Shown piece by piece: positions 10,519 through 23,900 of a DNA stretch of 64,000 bases; position 1 is the stretch's first letter, and each line of letters begins with the position of its first letter. Source of the stretch: Sambucus nigra (Eukaryota; Streptophyta; Magnoliopsida; Dipsacales; Adoxaceae); assembly GCA_949130495.1 (NCBI GenBank), contig OX422221.1, forward strand, positions 147,221,405-147,285,404, written 5' to 3'. Made by a program: the position numbers and the translations under genes. The notes under the pieces are model-generated. The model did not search any database and was not told the origin of the DNA. It was given only the letters and a program-made list of their open reading frames with translations.

Positions 10519-12454
10519 TGCTACGTGAGCCTTCCTATCAACTACTTCAGAGCCACCTCCTGCAAATCCTCCACATATGGTGTCAACACCAAAGGATATC
10601 GTACCGACCCTCTTCACCGAGGTGTTATCATCCTTCGACGGAAGATTCAGATCGTCTTCGTTATATCCTTCTCAATCATCGTCTCTTCTGGCCGAGACAT
10701 TGTCATGGCATTTGTCATTTCTCCTTTTCTTGAGGTCATCTATTCCACCCTTTGGAGCCTTACCATCCACATACTTCCTCAGCTTTCCAGATTTCAACAT
10801 CTTTTCAATCTCATCTTTTAAAGCGAAGCATCTATCCGTGACATGGCCATGATCCTGATGGAACTCGCACAATAGGTTTTTGTTCCTCTTATGTGCTGGG
10901 GCCTTCAGTTTTTCTGGCCATCTCAGAGTCCTTTCAGTCTTAATCTCATTGAGGATGTGCTCGCAGCTTACAGTCAGAGGTGTATAGTGAGCGAACTTGT
11001 CATCACCCGACCTCTTCTTCCCATCTTTCTTGCTTTAGGACTTTCCACTGCCACCGCGGTTCTCATCCTCATACTTGGCGGCCATTGCCTCTTCTGCATT
11101 CATTGCTTTCCCTTCGGTTGCCAGTAGCTCCGCCATATATCTAGGGGGTCTTCCACCAGTTTCCACAATAGCTTCCCCTTCTAGAGACCTCCTATAAGGG
11201 CGGTCATGGCAATGTTCTCTTCATAATCTTAGACCTATAACTTTTCTTTGTTGAATCTTGCTATGTAGTCTCTTAGGCTCTCACCCTTGGCCTGCTTTAC
11301 ATACAGCAGGTGGGTAGTCTTCTTTTGAGGCCTCACCCCAAAGCAGAAGTTGTGGATGAATCGCTTAGCCAAGCCTTTGAAGTTCTCAATTGAGTTCTTC
11401 GGAAGGTAGGTGAACCAACTATGCGCTGCCCTTGTCAAGGTCCCAGAGAAGGCCCTACACTTCATCTCATCGGGTATCGAGTAGATGTATGCTGCCAACT
11501 AGTACATTTCGACATGATGCACAGGGTTAGTGCTGCCATCATACTTGGGAGACACTGTAGGAGGCTTGAACTTAGCTGGGGTTGGGAACCCCACTATCCT
11601 AGCCACAAATGGTGAGCCCTCGGAGTAACCCCTTTGTAATGGGTCCCTACTTTTAATGAGGTCTCCTATCTTCTCCTCAAGGCGTTGGATAGAATCATTC
11701 CATGTTCTTCTGCCATCGACTTGGCCTAGGTTATCCCCTTCCACCTCCCTGGGATGGACCGAGGGTTCCCCTGCCACGACACGTCGACCGTTGAACTCTT
11801 CCTGTTCCCTGCCTCTTCTTTCACAGTGTCGGCCTTGATCTGGCCGACCCTGCCTGTTCCCTCTCTGAGATCCTGCTGCGCTCCTTGATCTCGACAATCT
11901 CTGTCTTAGGTCATTCATCGGGCCCAATCTCTCAAAGTCCGACCCTCTGCTCAACCTATCAAAGGCTGACCCTCTTTGTTGGGCCTCTTCACCTCTTTGG
12001 CTGATGCAACCTTGACTTTGCCTAAGAGGCCGTACAGTGTTATTTGACACCTCATACGGCTCCTAGCAGTCTTTCAGGGCTTCTTCCGCCTCTAGATCAT
12101 CATACCTATCCTCTGGGCATGGGTTTCCCTGCCTCCCCAAGCGCAAACGCCTAGGGTCAGCAATGTCCCTTTTCTGCTGGGGTGCAGGCTGGTCCTTCAT
12201 TGGTGCCTGGGGTGGTCCCCTGGCGTCAGGATGAGGCTGAACTGCCACCGGAGTGATCATGTCTGGTGAGACTCCAGGTGGCCTAATCATAGTTTGGCTG
12301 AGCTGTGCAAATTGCTCCTGCATGGCTTGTTATGTTGCAGCTAAAGATCTCAACGCTGCAGCTACCTCTTCCATTTCGGACTGGGGGGCGCCTGACTGGA
12401 ACTAGGCCCTCCACCCCCAGGTGGCGGAAGAGGCGGTGGTAAGTCTGGTGCCAT
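10519..12454 (-). pseudogene. Gag of element A
   Basis: The likely start is ATG at 12454-12452, giving MAPDLPPPLPPPGGGG. A frameshift and a stop follow at about 12370-12330. Later frames encode an Arg/Ser-rich N-terminal region and the capsid-like core (KCRAFSGTLTRAAHSWF and SIENFKGLAKRFIHNF). A zinc-knuckle-like CEFHQDHGHVTDRC follows, of CX2HX4HX4C form rather than CCHC. Stops fall at about 12060, 11500 and 11235, with more downstream. Gag would form the particle and bind element RNA. Confidence 0.85.
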
Positions 12455-12611
12455 ATGTTAACACTATAGATCTTGAGCAGCAGATGAGCTTAGTACCTCA
12501 CATGACCTCTTTCAATGGTGAAACAGCTCCGCGCTAGGGGGAGGCCTGGTTCACCACCAGAGTCTCCGGTGAGGTTAAGAAGAAAAAGTTGAAGAGATAG
12601 CTTCTCGATTT

Positions 12612-12627
12612 CCCACAGACGGCACTA
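12612..12627 (-). other. Primer-binding site of element A
   Basis: Just inside the 5' LTR the minus strand reads TAGTGCCGTCTGTGGG. The equivalent site in element B is TGGCGCCGTCTGTGG, which differs by two transitions. The TGG start fits pairing with a tRNA CCA end. I did not assign the tRNA. Confidence 0.75.
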
Positions 12628-12630
12628 AAA

Positions 12631-13555
12631 TGATGATGCTGGAATTAGCACCACCAGATAAGGTGTTTTCAAGCTCAATCTAAGAACAACAATGGCAGCA
12701 CAATTATGTAAAATGTAAGATAATGAGATGAGGAGAAGAGGAGAGAGCACCAGGATATGAGTGGTTCAGCCTAAATTGGCCTACGTCCACTGTATGTGTG
12801 TGTGAATAACCTCACTGCAATAAGGCACTAATGGCCATTGATACACTCTCTCAAGCTTTCTCTCTCTACTGTGTATCTAGACAGAGTTTCATCTAGCGTT
12901 CAATATATGGGATCTTTTGCAAGGTATAGGATGACCTCTATATATAGTACCTAGGGGGTGTAATGTACCCCCCATGCATGCAATGAGCATGTGTGTGTTT
13001 GCCTCACCAATATGGGAAAGCCATCTGTCACTGTCACATGTAGAGAATGATGATGCAATATTCTCCCCACGTGTGGGGAATAATCTTATTATAACTGATT
13101 TGTGCTCACATGCCCTTATCCAAATGTCAGCAGATGCTCGGCTATCGCACCTAGTGTATGACCTCGGCCTGGGAGAGGCTGAGGGTGGTAAGTCTAGGTA
13201 CTTATTCGGTCCGAGTATTCCATGGAGATTTCGGCCTAACCCCATTCGAGACAATGGACGAGGTCGGCCTGAGACGAGGTTGAGCTGGAGTGTTTGGAGT
13301 ATCGAATAATGTCTTGATGAGGTTGCTGGTGGCTTTATGTAAGCTCGGCCTATGTCTGGCCGAGGTTGCCATTCCAAGGTATACAAGAATGTTGTTGATC
13401 CTTGTGATGTCCCTTGGAGAGGCTCACGGCAGTGTCGACCTGGGCCGACCTTACTATGGTCGAGGGCTGGTATTGCGTGTCCAAGACGTCCAACTTCGGC
13501 CATAATCTCGGCCGAGGTTGGTGCCTCTGGGGCGAGGTCACACTTGGTCATATCA
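12631..13555 (-). repeat. 5' LTR of element A
   Basis: This 925-bp copy matches 1020-1944 end to end. Because gag-pol reads leftward, it is the promoter-bearing 5' LTR. U3 runs from 13555 down to the TATA at about 12949-12937. Confidence 0.95.
12937..13073 (-). promoter_or_regulatory. LTR promoter of element A: G-box and TATA
   Basis: In the 5' LTR, read on the minus strand, a CACGTG core (13073-13068, flanked by CCCC and GGGG) lies upstream of TATATATAG (about 12949-12937). G-boxes bind bZIP and bHLH factors in plants. The same pair is kept in the 3' LTR. Use of the TATA as promoter is inferred. Confidence 0.5.
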
Positions 13556-13560
13556 CTGAA
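13556..13560. repeat. Right target-site duplication of element A
   Basis: CTGAA follows the right LTR and pairs with CTAAA at 1015-1019, with one mismatch. Confidence 0.65.
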
Positions 13561-15120
13561 TATATCTGTTGAAATTTTGTAAGCCAGCCAATCAAAGGGT
13601 GGGTGAATACTTGTTGCGACTTACTTTTTTTCTCCCCCAGAAATACCTCTTTAACATTTCATTCCCTCTCACAGAATCAGTACACAGTTCAAGCCCCAAA
13701 ACTTGTAATCTCAAAAAGGATGGGTAAATACGATCTCATAAAGAATATTTCATATATATAATAATTGTGTATTAGTCATAACCAATTGTGTCTAGAACAC
13801 ATCCTAGTGAATGTAAATACCAAAGATGTCAAAAAATTAAAAGAACTATTTAATACTCACAACAAAGATGAATTATTCGGTCTTCAATTGCAACAAAGTG
13901 ATGAAAAATCCAAGCTGAAAATAAATGTCCTTACTTTTAAATCACAATCAAGTTTTCTAGCCATAGACAACAACAACATTGTCTTTCTAGAACTTGGAGG
14001 ATTAAAAAGTAATGCTATTCTACAAAATTCAAAATAGAAAATTTAGAAATGGATTCCAAAAAAATGAATATAACTACAACACATTTGAGAGACAAACAGT
14101 GAAATCAAAATGAGAATACCATAACTCTCATTTATCTACGTGAACAGATTTCTTGGAAAGAAAATACATGTTCGTGATGTTTTTGATCTAGGTGCGAAAA
14201 TACCATTTCGTGAGATTTCTTGGTAAGAAAATAACTGGGTATATTTAAGATCTAAAAATAATTCCACATTAGTAATCATTAGTAGCAGCATACAATCATT
14301 TAACTTCATCCGTAGTAGCACAACAACAACATATAATCAGTAGCAACATACAGTCAGCAGTCATCAATAGCAACATACAAAGTCAATCTCAACCACACAC
14401 ACAATTAGAATTAGAAAATGGCCTCAAATGTTAGAATAACTCATAGAATTAATAAAATTTCATCAACTAAATGAAACAACTCTATGTTCAATATATTGTA
14501 GATACGGATTCCCAAGATTTTTTTTTCCAAGTATCTTACAGCTATGAGAACATCAAAGCCATGAAAGTGACTCTGAGACAAAAAAAAATGCAATTAAAAC
14601 GATTAAAGAAAATGATTTAAGGTCTATATACCTTGTTTATAGCAAACGATTGAAGGTTTGGGGTAAAACAGGTACCATAAACAGGTACCAAATAGAACCA
14701 TACCTATTTAAAACGATTTAAGGTTTGTGGTAAAACACGTACCAATCATTTGAGATGAAGCCACGATACCTATATAAAATAATTGACGGTTATGATGAAA
14801 TGGTTTATACTAACAATCATTTTAGATAAATAGAGAATACCTGTAAAATGGAGGGTGAGGTGAGAGGGTGAGGTGAGAGTCTCCGTGTTTGAGAGAAAAG
14901 TGGGGTAAAAAAAGAGACGTGTAGGTTTGAAGAATGTGGGTAAGGGAGAGAATGGGGGAAGACTATTCTATCCTCATTTTTTAATTTTGAAGAAAAGGGA
15001 GAAACAAATTGGAGTGAATAAAAAGAGGGGGAAATCAAAATTGTCAAGGGTAAAATAGGAAGTGTAGGAAAAACTCATTAAGATGATATCATCCTTTAAG
15101 CTTATGACATACATAAGTTT
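13561..15120. other. AT-rich spacer
   Basis: No convincing gene is present. A 90-codon frame at 13765-14037 has no recognisable motif. The sequence includes poly-A and poly-T runs and loosely repeated motifs such as CAACATACA (14290-14400) and AAACGATTTAAGGTT-like copies (14590-14800). Confidence 0.55.
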
Positions 15121-15127
15121 CCTACTT

Positions 15128-15244
<117 letters not shown>

Positions 15245-15623
15245 CGCACAAGTATAAAAATAACGGCGCACTACGCTCTCTCACGAATCACCACTCGATT
15301 ATATCTCCAAAAGACATCGCAAGCTTAGAATTTTCAAATAAAATCATATCATGACATCGATACTAGATATACCCAAAATTTATACTAATGATCTGCCACA
15401 TAAATATCTTTTTCAAAATCAACTCAAAGGATCCTCACATCAATATTACTATTTCTAACCTCAATGCCCAAAACGTCCTTAACACAAAACTCCCTATCTC
15501 CAAAAAACACAAGTAGCACATATGCTAGACCCAATACCTTAAGGAGTAAAAATCCATAAAGGGGATCGAAAATCAGTAACGCGGAAGCTAAATGAACTCA
15601 AAACCTACAAAACCTAAGAACAT

Positions 15624-15635
15624 GGTCTGATACCA
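15624..15635 (-). other. tRNA-Met-type primer-binding site
   Basis: The minus strand reads TGGTATCAGACC beside the LTR terminus. It matches the usual plant primer site TGGTATCAGAGC at 11 of 12 positions. Confidence 0.7.
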
Positions 15636-16451
15636 TCTATAACACCCCGCGTATTCCTAGCGTCGACCGCCACCAAGACTGCACCAGGCCTTGCTAAATT
15701 AAATATCATTCTTAACATGTGACAAATATGAGACGTATAAAAATTCATGTCCAGAAGATAAAAATTAGATTAATCCAATAAATATATTCATCCATGCAGT
15801 GTTAAAACCCATCACCATGCTAATATAAAAAAATAACCCAATTGTAAATGAATATAACTCGAATAAATAATCCAACTATAAATGTCTGAATAAAATCGTA
15901 AACAAATGTGGAACTGATTGGCCCACCAAATCCCTAATAAAGTCTCATAATAAATGGGAAGGAATATAAAATAGATCCAAAACAACAAAAACATCTAAAA
16001 TAAATGAGTCTCCAGTTGCAGCTCCAAAATATCTCCAATAACTTCTATGCACCTACTCCAGCGCAAAACCTGAAATGTTAGTCAATGCAATGGGTCAGAG
16101 TCAACCTTATGAATCCCAGCTACTATCCCCAATTAGGGTCCGTGAACCCAGACAATAGCATTATACATAATAACCACCACAATAAAATATTTTAATTTAA
16201 ACGCGATAATTATAAACGTGCGAGTAAAAATAATTGCGAACACATATCCTCGAAGTTATGTCACCCCAAAGTTAAATTTTAAGTTATGCAATCACAATCC
16301 GATAATTACTCTAAATTCACCATCATTATTTAAATTGATTTATCACATTATTATTTTTATTATTAAGGTGCCTTGAAAGATAACTAACTCTACAATATGT
16401 CCTGCACTTATTCGGTCTCATCTCAAGTTTTACACCATACACATTCCCCTC

Positions 16452-16632
16452 GTCATAGCTAGCCAACCCGTGTTTTGTCAGCCCCGCACTTATTTCCAAG
16501 GTTCCATGTGCGACACATCAAAATATCCAGCCAACCCATTTAACTGTGAGTCTTGCACTTATTACGCCACCACACACCCACACTCCACAATAGCCAGCCA
16601 ACCGTTTAACTGTTAGTCCTGCACTTATTAAC
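16452..16632. repeat. Three diverged direct repeats inside the truncated LTR
   Basis: Three copies of a motif like AGCCAGCCAACC, then GTCAGTCCTGCACTTATT, occur at about 16452, 16528 and 16590. The spacing is irregular, 60-75 bp. It looks like an old local duplication. Confidence 0.6.
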
Positions 16633-18144
16633 AATGCAAATTTATTTTAATACCCGGTTCTTATCTTAGTCATTAATTCTCTAATTTATAAGTTCTCATT
16701 ATTTTAAATTAGCCCCATCCAATCATAGAGCACAAACCACAAATCTACCCCTAGTCCCATACATATAGGTCTCCAAAACACAAGCACGTCCTATCTTATT
16801 TTATAGGATGAATTTATATCAATTATCTCTTCCTAGTGTCACGGATAGGCTATCCAAATCAATGAAACGACACCAAAATAAGCCCCACCCCGAAATATCC
16901 CATCCATAAAAATCTTTATTAACTAGTCCCATACCTAGAAAGTGGTAACCACAACTAAGGCATACCAACTAGTCTCATACCTAGCAAGCATTCCTAAAAT
17001 TAAGGTGAAAGCATACTACCCAAAAATCCCGTCGTCCCCGAGTTGAAAATTATAATAAAAAAATAAGTTGCACAATCCAATTTATCAATAAATACAAACT
17101 AATCATACGACCACAATCCAATTTAATTTAATTCGTTCAAAATATCGTCGTAATTAACACAATTTATTTTATTCCACAACTATAATTTCAACATCATGCG
17201 AATTTATGGGGAACACAATAATAATTCACTTTAATCATACCTACATAATTTTAGGTGGTTGTACAAATCTAGTTTTTATTTAAATCAAATTACTATGGTT
17301 TCTACATGTAAACATATACCCATATTAACTAAAACCACACCTGTATCCTAAGAACACGAGGGTTACAAGTCTTAATTCATATTAAGATTTCTCACAAAAA
17401 TAGTCCCAAATTAGATTCCATTTTCCTAATTAAGGTTGCTAATTTATTTTAAGAAAAACATGTAAATTATTGTTTAGGCGATATTTAAAACGCATAATAC
17501 TAAAAAGAGAGAATAGAAGAATTCATGCCTTAGAAAAATCATTTTGAAAATTTTGAATTGATGGTCACATTGCTCTTGATATGATGACAAAAATGTGTTC
17601 TTGGATGATCTTAAGAAAACTCAGTTTGGACCTTCAAAACTTGGGTTGAATCTTGCTTTAAATGGGGCTAGAATTTTGTAAATGGAAGAGGATGATAGTA
17701 GAGGAGACTAATGATTTTTAAAAAAGCTAAAATGTGCTTTATGTTTATATAAAAAAAAGAATTTATGTTTATATACAAAAAAGAATTTCAGTCCTAATTA
17801 AACACAAACACTCAAAATTTTATTACGGACGATCGAACCGTCGAAATTGGTTAAAATTTTGTTATGTTGTAGCTGACGGCAAGACAGAGCTACTGCAAAA
17901 AATTCCAGCTCAATGGGACAGTGGGATTTTTTTCCTCCTTAGGTCGGTTCCTCCCCCGATTTTTATACTAAAAGTTATAGTTTCCAAATTTTAATCCCGA
18001 TTTAATTTCCATTTAAAACCTTATTTATATATATATATAACCCAACATTTTTACATACCAAAATTAGATAGATTCCAAAATTTTTATTTTTCCGAATCCC
18101 AAATTAATTTAAATTATTATTGAATTAAAATTAAGGAGTGTTAC

Positions 18145-20960
18145 AATATATACAACCTATATTGCACAAAAGACAATTCAAAATGTTACGGGAGATCAAA
18201 TATGAACCAACATATCGTTTTTTGGTCTGTCGATAATGGATATAAAAAATGAAGGCATGTGAAAAATATGCTAACTCATGTTGCACCAAAAACTGTAAAA
18301 GAAAAAGACAAATGAATGTTAATATTTAACTATTGTAGTTGAGATACATTTGATTAATTTGGGGGACAATTACCTATACCAAGCTTCAATCTCCAATTTA
18401 ATCCCTTACCTGCATTGGAAATAATTCAATAGGAAGAAGTATTAGTGAAAACATTAATCAAGGAATCACATATCAATAGTAGCAGACATCTTTTCTAGAA
18501 GAAGGATATGCTCATACACGACATGAATATAGTCCAAATATGAAATCCAAGATGTTGAATATTGCACAACTACCATTAATTCTAAAAAAAGAAAAAAAAA
18601 GTGGAAGCTCATTGCGCTGCTCTACTCTATGAAGTTCCTGAGCATTTTATGTTCAAACAACACAATTGTGCCACTTATTAGATTGCAATTACACCATTGT
18701 CTTGATTACTGCTGCAATTGCGATACACAGTTTGATGCAGCTGCGATGCATAACTGCCATAGATAAATGACATAATAATAATTCTTTGAAATTCTGCTGA
18801 ATAATAAAATTCCAACTATCTGTAGATTTGTTTGGCATTCCACGGATATAAGAGGGTGTGAAGTTAGACTGAAATCCATCTTTGTCTTTGTTATAGGGCA
18901 TAACTTTTTAGACAAACTGCTAAACATTTGTTTCCTTCCCATTTTAAGAAAACAATTAATGAAGTTTAAATTATGCATTTCAAAAAGTTCATCAAATATG
19001 GACTTACCAATGACAAACACACACACCCACACAATTTTTATAATTTGGAGGCCACGTTATAGATACAACTAACATGATCTTTTCTACCTTCATTCTATGT
19101 GCTAGAGATCATTAGTGAATCTTGGTTGGATTCGCGATAATAAATCCATCATTGACCATTTTTTGGATAAATCACATGTCTAAATTTGTAAAAGACATCA
19201 CAACTATCTAATCATATGTAATAGGGAATTCCATATCTAATACAAATAAATCTCATTCGTAACCATGAAAGGACCATACACCCCCTGTTTCATTAGTTTA
19301 TTTTTTTCTTTGTTTAGGATGGAAAGTTATCTTTTTTGGAAATTATTCACGCAAGTTATCTGAGATGAGGGCATGGTTGCTGCACAATTAATATACCAAT
19401 TGGAAATAATGATAACATAATGCATCATAGCTACCATAAATCATTTGAAGACTGACCCGGGATAAAATAATTGGTCCACCTTGAGATGCATAGACAATTT
19501 ATTGCTTCATCAGGTCCACAATATTGGATATAAATCACCTCATTTTCACCTAAATTAGATGACTTTCAAACTATTATACATGTATTGATATATTAAATTA
19601 AAATTACTAATAAGAAGAGAGTATGGGTGCAAAACTTGAACGGTTCATTATATCCCATTATTTTCCAATGCAATAGCCTTTATTTCAGTCATATTCTTGA
19701 GAAACAATTGAAATATATTAAAAAAAACTTCAATTCAATGATGAAACTCAATTTAAGCGTTAAAAACAAAAGAAATCTTTTAAACCAAATGGATCTGAAA
19801 GTTACGCAAAGTTACTCCATTATCTGAGCTTTGAGTGCGGAGAACTTGAAGCATGGAAAAGTAATATTATTCAGAGTTTTCATACCTGTACATGTCCTTG
19901 GTACAACATTACATGCGGGGAACTTGAAAGATGGATCGTGCTTGAGTGAAGGAAATTTGAGTGAAGGCTTAACATAGCTTACTACTGTTACTGCTTCGTG
20001 GTAAGATCAACTTATGACAAAAAATGTTTAGCTAACTACAACAAATAATCAAATTTATGGAACAAAATGAAACATAAAATAATCGAAAACCCGTAACAAA
20101 TTAGAGAACCACCTTATTAGTACCTCTTCAATCACACCTCTTCAGCTTAAGTTTTAAATTGTTAACATACATTGACATAAGATGAATATAAAATATAGAA
20201 CTTATGAACATGTTGGGCCAATGAACTTATTAAAATGATCACAAAAAATAGAAATAAAGTATAGAAATTGAATAGCAAATATAAAATGTATGTGCGGAAT
20301 TGAATATTGTAGACATCACAGTGACAAATGTTGGGTATAGGATCATTAATGAAGTAGACAATTTGTGGTTAAGATTTTGTAAACTAATTAATGAACATAT
20401 TTGAATAAAAGATTGATCAATTGACAAATTACTGGTGAGTGGAGTTGAACTATGAAAAATTACTCATTGGCTAATGCTACATTGGAAAATAAGTAAACTA
20501 AATGAGTAATCATCTAAGAAGTATGCAAAGAAGACACCAAATAGCTAGAATAATCATCTAAGACAATAAGCGAACACCAAATATGCAAGGCACACATATA
20601 ATTTTAACATGTATGTCAGCGTATAACTATCAAAATGAACAGGTATGATAAATGAATAGGTATGACAAATAGTTAGTACTTACTAAATGAATAGTTAGTG
20701 CATGATATTGAGATCTAAAACTAAATCTATATATTAGGTATGCGCATACCTGATACACCTAAATAAAGGAATATTGATATTGCAAAGTACAAATTAAGGT
20801 TATAGAGCAATCTTAGAGAAACAATAAGCATGAAAAATAGTAAAATTGTGTAGGAATGTAATTATGAAGAAAACTTAGGAAACAAAAATGTATATATTAA
20901 ATGAGGAAAGCTCAAAATATTAAAAAAAAAATGGAAAGAAAAAATATAGTATATCAATAA
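18145..20960. other. AT-rich spacer
   Basis: No open frame with recognisable motifs was found, only short frames. Poly-A runs (18585-18600, 20920-20932) are the only clear simple-sequence features. The right end abuts the CACTA-like terminus at 20961. Confidence 0.55.
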
Positions 20961-20961
20961 C

Positions 20962-20966
20962 ACTAC
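20962..20966. repeat. Left target-site duplication of the LARD-like element
   Basis: ACTAC precedes the left LTR and is repeated exactly at 30685-30689. Confidence 0.9.
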
Positions 20967-23900
20967 TGTGATGCCCTGCCTAATAAAATATCGGGCGATC
21001 ACTCATATATCAAATTAAAACAGGAGTCGCATATGGATCATTCTTAGCATCACTGTTGAAAACCAAATTAATTACTAATAACCTATTAGGTTCGCATCAA
21101 AATTTTACTTAACTACTCTTTTTAAACAACTAACAAATTAAGACATTCACACAGTTTATATAAATGAAACTGAAATGAAATAAAATAACCGAACACTCGG
21201 TTCAAATATAATACAACTATATCGAATACCGTACTAAAAGGCGAAAAAGAATCAATAAATGCAATCGGGTTATCAGCCTGAATATTTATACAGTACCTCC
21301 TATCTAGATTACAATGAAAGAAGCATCTATCGAGAACCTGCATGCATCCACAGCTGCTGCAGCAGACGTCTGACTCGAAAGAAGTGTCATCCGGGTGTCC
21401 CTGTGTCTGAACACCTATATATATATATAGCAAGAGAGGGTAAAGTAGATAAACGGGTCAGAGACCGAGTTTGAAAAATATTTATCAAGTGCATAAATGC
21501 TTTATTTTTATAAAAATGTTTAATCTCATATTTAAATTTGGTATCTCACTCCCGTGAGATACCCCTCACCTCTATTATAATAGTGCACACATAGCGCATA
21601 CCTCTAAACATCCTAGTCAAGCTACGCTGCCTAACTAACCCATCACCCATCTTCTAACAACCCTAGGTATTCCAAGTACTAAGGGGTAAACTTCTCCCCA
21701 TTCTCGACACTATGACAATTTCATGCATGGGGTGTCTCGCAGAGCGAAATCAAACAAGGAACCCCCATATACACTACTACGCGGCAAGGTCGATGGTCAA
21801 GATCCATTAGACCCTCAGTACACTAAAGGTATGTATATATAAACACCATATAAAAAATCCTAATATTAGAGAACTAAGGGTTAAACTTCTCCCCAGTCTC
21901 AACACTAAGCCATATTCGTGTGTGGGGTGTCTCACAGAGCGAAATCCAAACAAGGAACCCCCCTATACACTACTACGCGGCAAGGCCGATCGTCGAGATC
22001 CGTTAGACCCTTAGTACTCAATTTATACATATATACACATATAATTAAATACACATGACATACTCATCTTTTATATACGTATCATGTTACACTTCCGGAT
22101 ATATCTCCGGGAATGAGAATTCATTTACAAAATGTTTACAAATTCAATTTTAAATTTTACCTCAAAACATTCCATTTCCTTTCTTCTATTCCATGAAATG
22201 TATTTAAAAGCCAATTTTATTATCATAAAAATGCCTTTTTAATCTCATATGATCCCATTTCCCTTCTTCCATCCAGGAAATGTATATCAAGCCAACTCAT
22301 TTATCCCATTTCCCTTCTTCCATCCATGAAATGTATTTAAATCCAATTCATTATCATAAATTGATTTGACATCAATAACGTCCCACATTATCAAGAATAG
22401 TTATATTACATATCATATAACGTTTCTAAGACCGCCCATTTGGGTTTTCCCACCGTGCGGGCCCCTAAATGGCTATCTTCTTCCACGGCCTATCACCAAG
22501 ACAACCAGGGATCCTATAACGCAAGACGTTGGGAAGCGGCCATATGCCTGCGGGAGGGTCATAACCACACCCAGAATTACCTCACCATCGCAGAAAAAAC
22601 ATAAAATAATCGCTCATATGGCCTAGGACTATATTCACCCTGCATTCATTAGCTAGGGGACATCACCTTACTCGCGTAACTTCCCTTATGATAGCGATAT
22701 AGAGAGGTGTGTTCACAAAATTATCATTTATGAAAATCATTTCTTTTTCCAATTTGAAACATTCATTTTTCACATTCTCAAAATCATTTAAATATCGATC
22801 TTGGAATATGAATTTCTTATTCTCTTAGTCATATTTTATTAATGACCTAGGACCCGAAGTGTAATTGTCCTCACACTAGCCTCCCAATAAATCCAAAATA
22901 TCACCATTCTACCTTCTATTAATTCTAGGTTAACTCCCTTATCATATGGGACTTTAACCACTATAAAATATCCTTAGAATAAACCCAATTAACCCCATGC
23001 TAGTCTAGGATATTTGACTCCCTAACATAAGCCCATAATACCCAAAAATTAAATAGGTTGCGGATTTCTTTCCCACAAACCCAAGGACTACATCTCGTCC
23101 AAACAATCATTTAGAGGTCCCCACCCTATTTTTGGAACCCCAACCTCTTAATTTATCAATTATTCTATTTTTCTCGAAAATATAGTTTTAGTGTCACACA
23201 CATCAAACTCTCACTTAATCCCCATAATTTCCCCTCCATTGGATGACTATTTACTCTTAAAAGATTACTTTTTTCTTCACATAAATAACCTCGAATCAAT
23301 TCAGAATTGGAAATTATCCAATCCAATTAACACTAGGAAAAGTTGTCAAAATTCCTGAAGGGTCGATGGATCGACCCATGGCTCTTGATCGATCAATGAT
23401 TCGATCAATTGATCCCCCACTCTCGGTTGATCGATCATGACGAACAGCTTCTTCTCCGAGAAGCTGTTTCGGCCATGAAAGCTTCTCCCCATATTTTATC
23501 TCCACATCCAACGTCCTACAACCTCAACCAACTACATATACGTATATAAAATGGGTTCTAAACATCCTAGAACCCAAAACCAACAATTAATTTCAATTAC
23601 ATTCTAAGTTTCTCCAATTAGAAAATTATTGGGGTTTATTCATTTTAACTCCCGAAAACCCGTTTTATCCACGAAAACCCAACCCAAAATCTTTAGGGTT
23701 TGTTAATACCAAACTAAGATATGAGATTTATGCTCAAAAGTAAATAAAGCAAGTAAAAACTTGCCTCGTGGATAAAATCCGACGATCCCGAGTCGAGTCC
23801 GGTGGAGTCTGGCGCGAGATCTCCCTTTTATCCTCTTTTTCTTCCTTCCTCTCTCTCTTCTCTCTTTTCTTTCTATTCTCTCCCCTCACGCTCCTTATAT

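Larger units (their letters stand above)
1020..13555 (-). mobile_element. Element A: Tat-lineage Ty3/Gypsy LTR retrotransposon
   Basis: This 12.5-kb element has two 925-bp LTRs, a primer-binding site beside the right LTR, a purine tract beside the left LTR and a near-perfect 5-bp duplication. It is therefore transcribed on the minus strand. In minus-strand order it encodes gag, protease, reverse transcriptase with RNase H, a second RNase H and integrase. A tandem array and an antisense, intron-containing gene follow. A second RNase H, extra antisense ORFs and repeat arrays near the 3' end are documented traits of the Tat lineage. There is no chromodomain after the integrase. By eye the LTRs differ at roughly 50 of 925 positions. 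Every coding module carries stops, so the copy cannot move on its own. Confidence 0.93.
15245..18144 (-). mobile_element. Truncated long-LTR retrotransposon (5' LTR plus leader)
   Basis: A 2.5-kb segment (15638-18144) is bounded by TATAACACCCCGCG and AAGGAGTGTTACA, so on the minus strand it starts TGTAACACTCC like a Gypsy LTR. Two bases outside its left end, the minus strand reads TGGTATCAGACC, a typical initiator tRNA-Met primer site. It is therefore the 5' LTR of a minus-strand element whose interior continues left and is cut off near the microsatellite. No gag or pol is seen, and no second LTR was found in the window. Its layout resembles the LARD at 20967-30684, but the sequences are not obviously alike. 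Confidence 0.6.

Noticed and set aside
13765..14037. A 90-codon plus-strand frame in spacer
   Set aside because: No motif, no leader signal and no neighbour supporting a gene. The length is expected by chance in AT-rich DNA only occasionally, but there is nothing positive to report.
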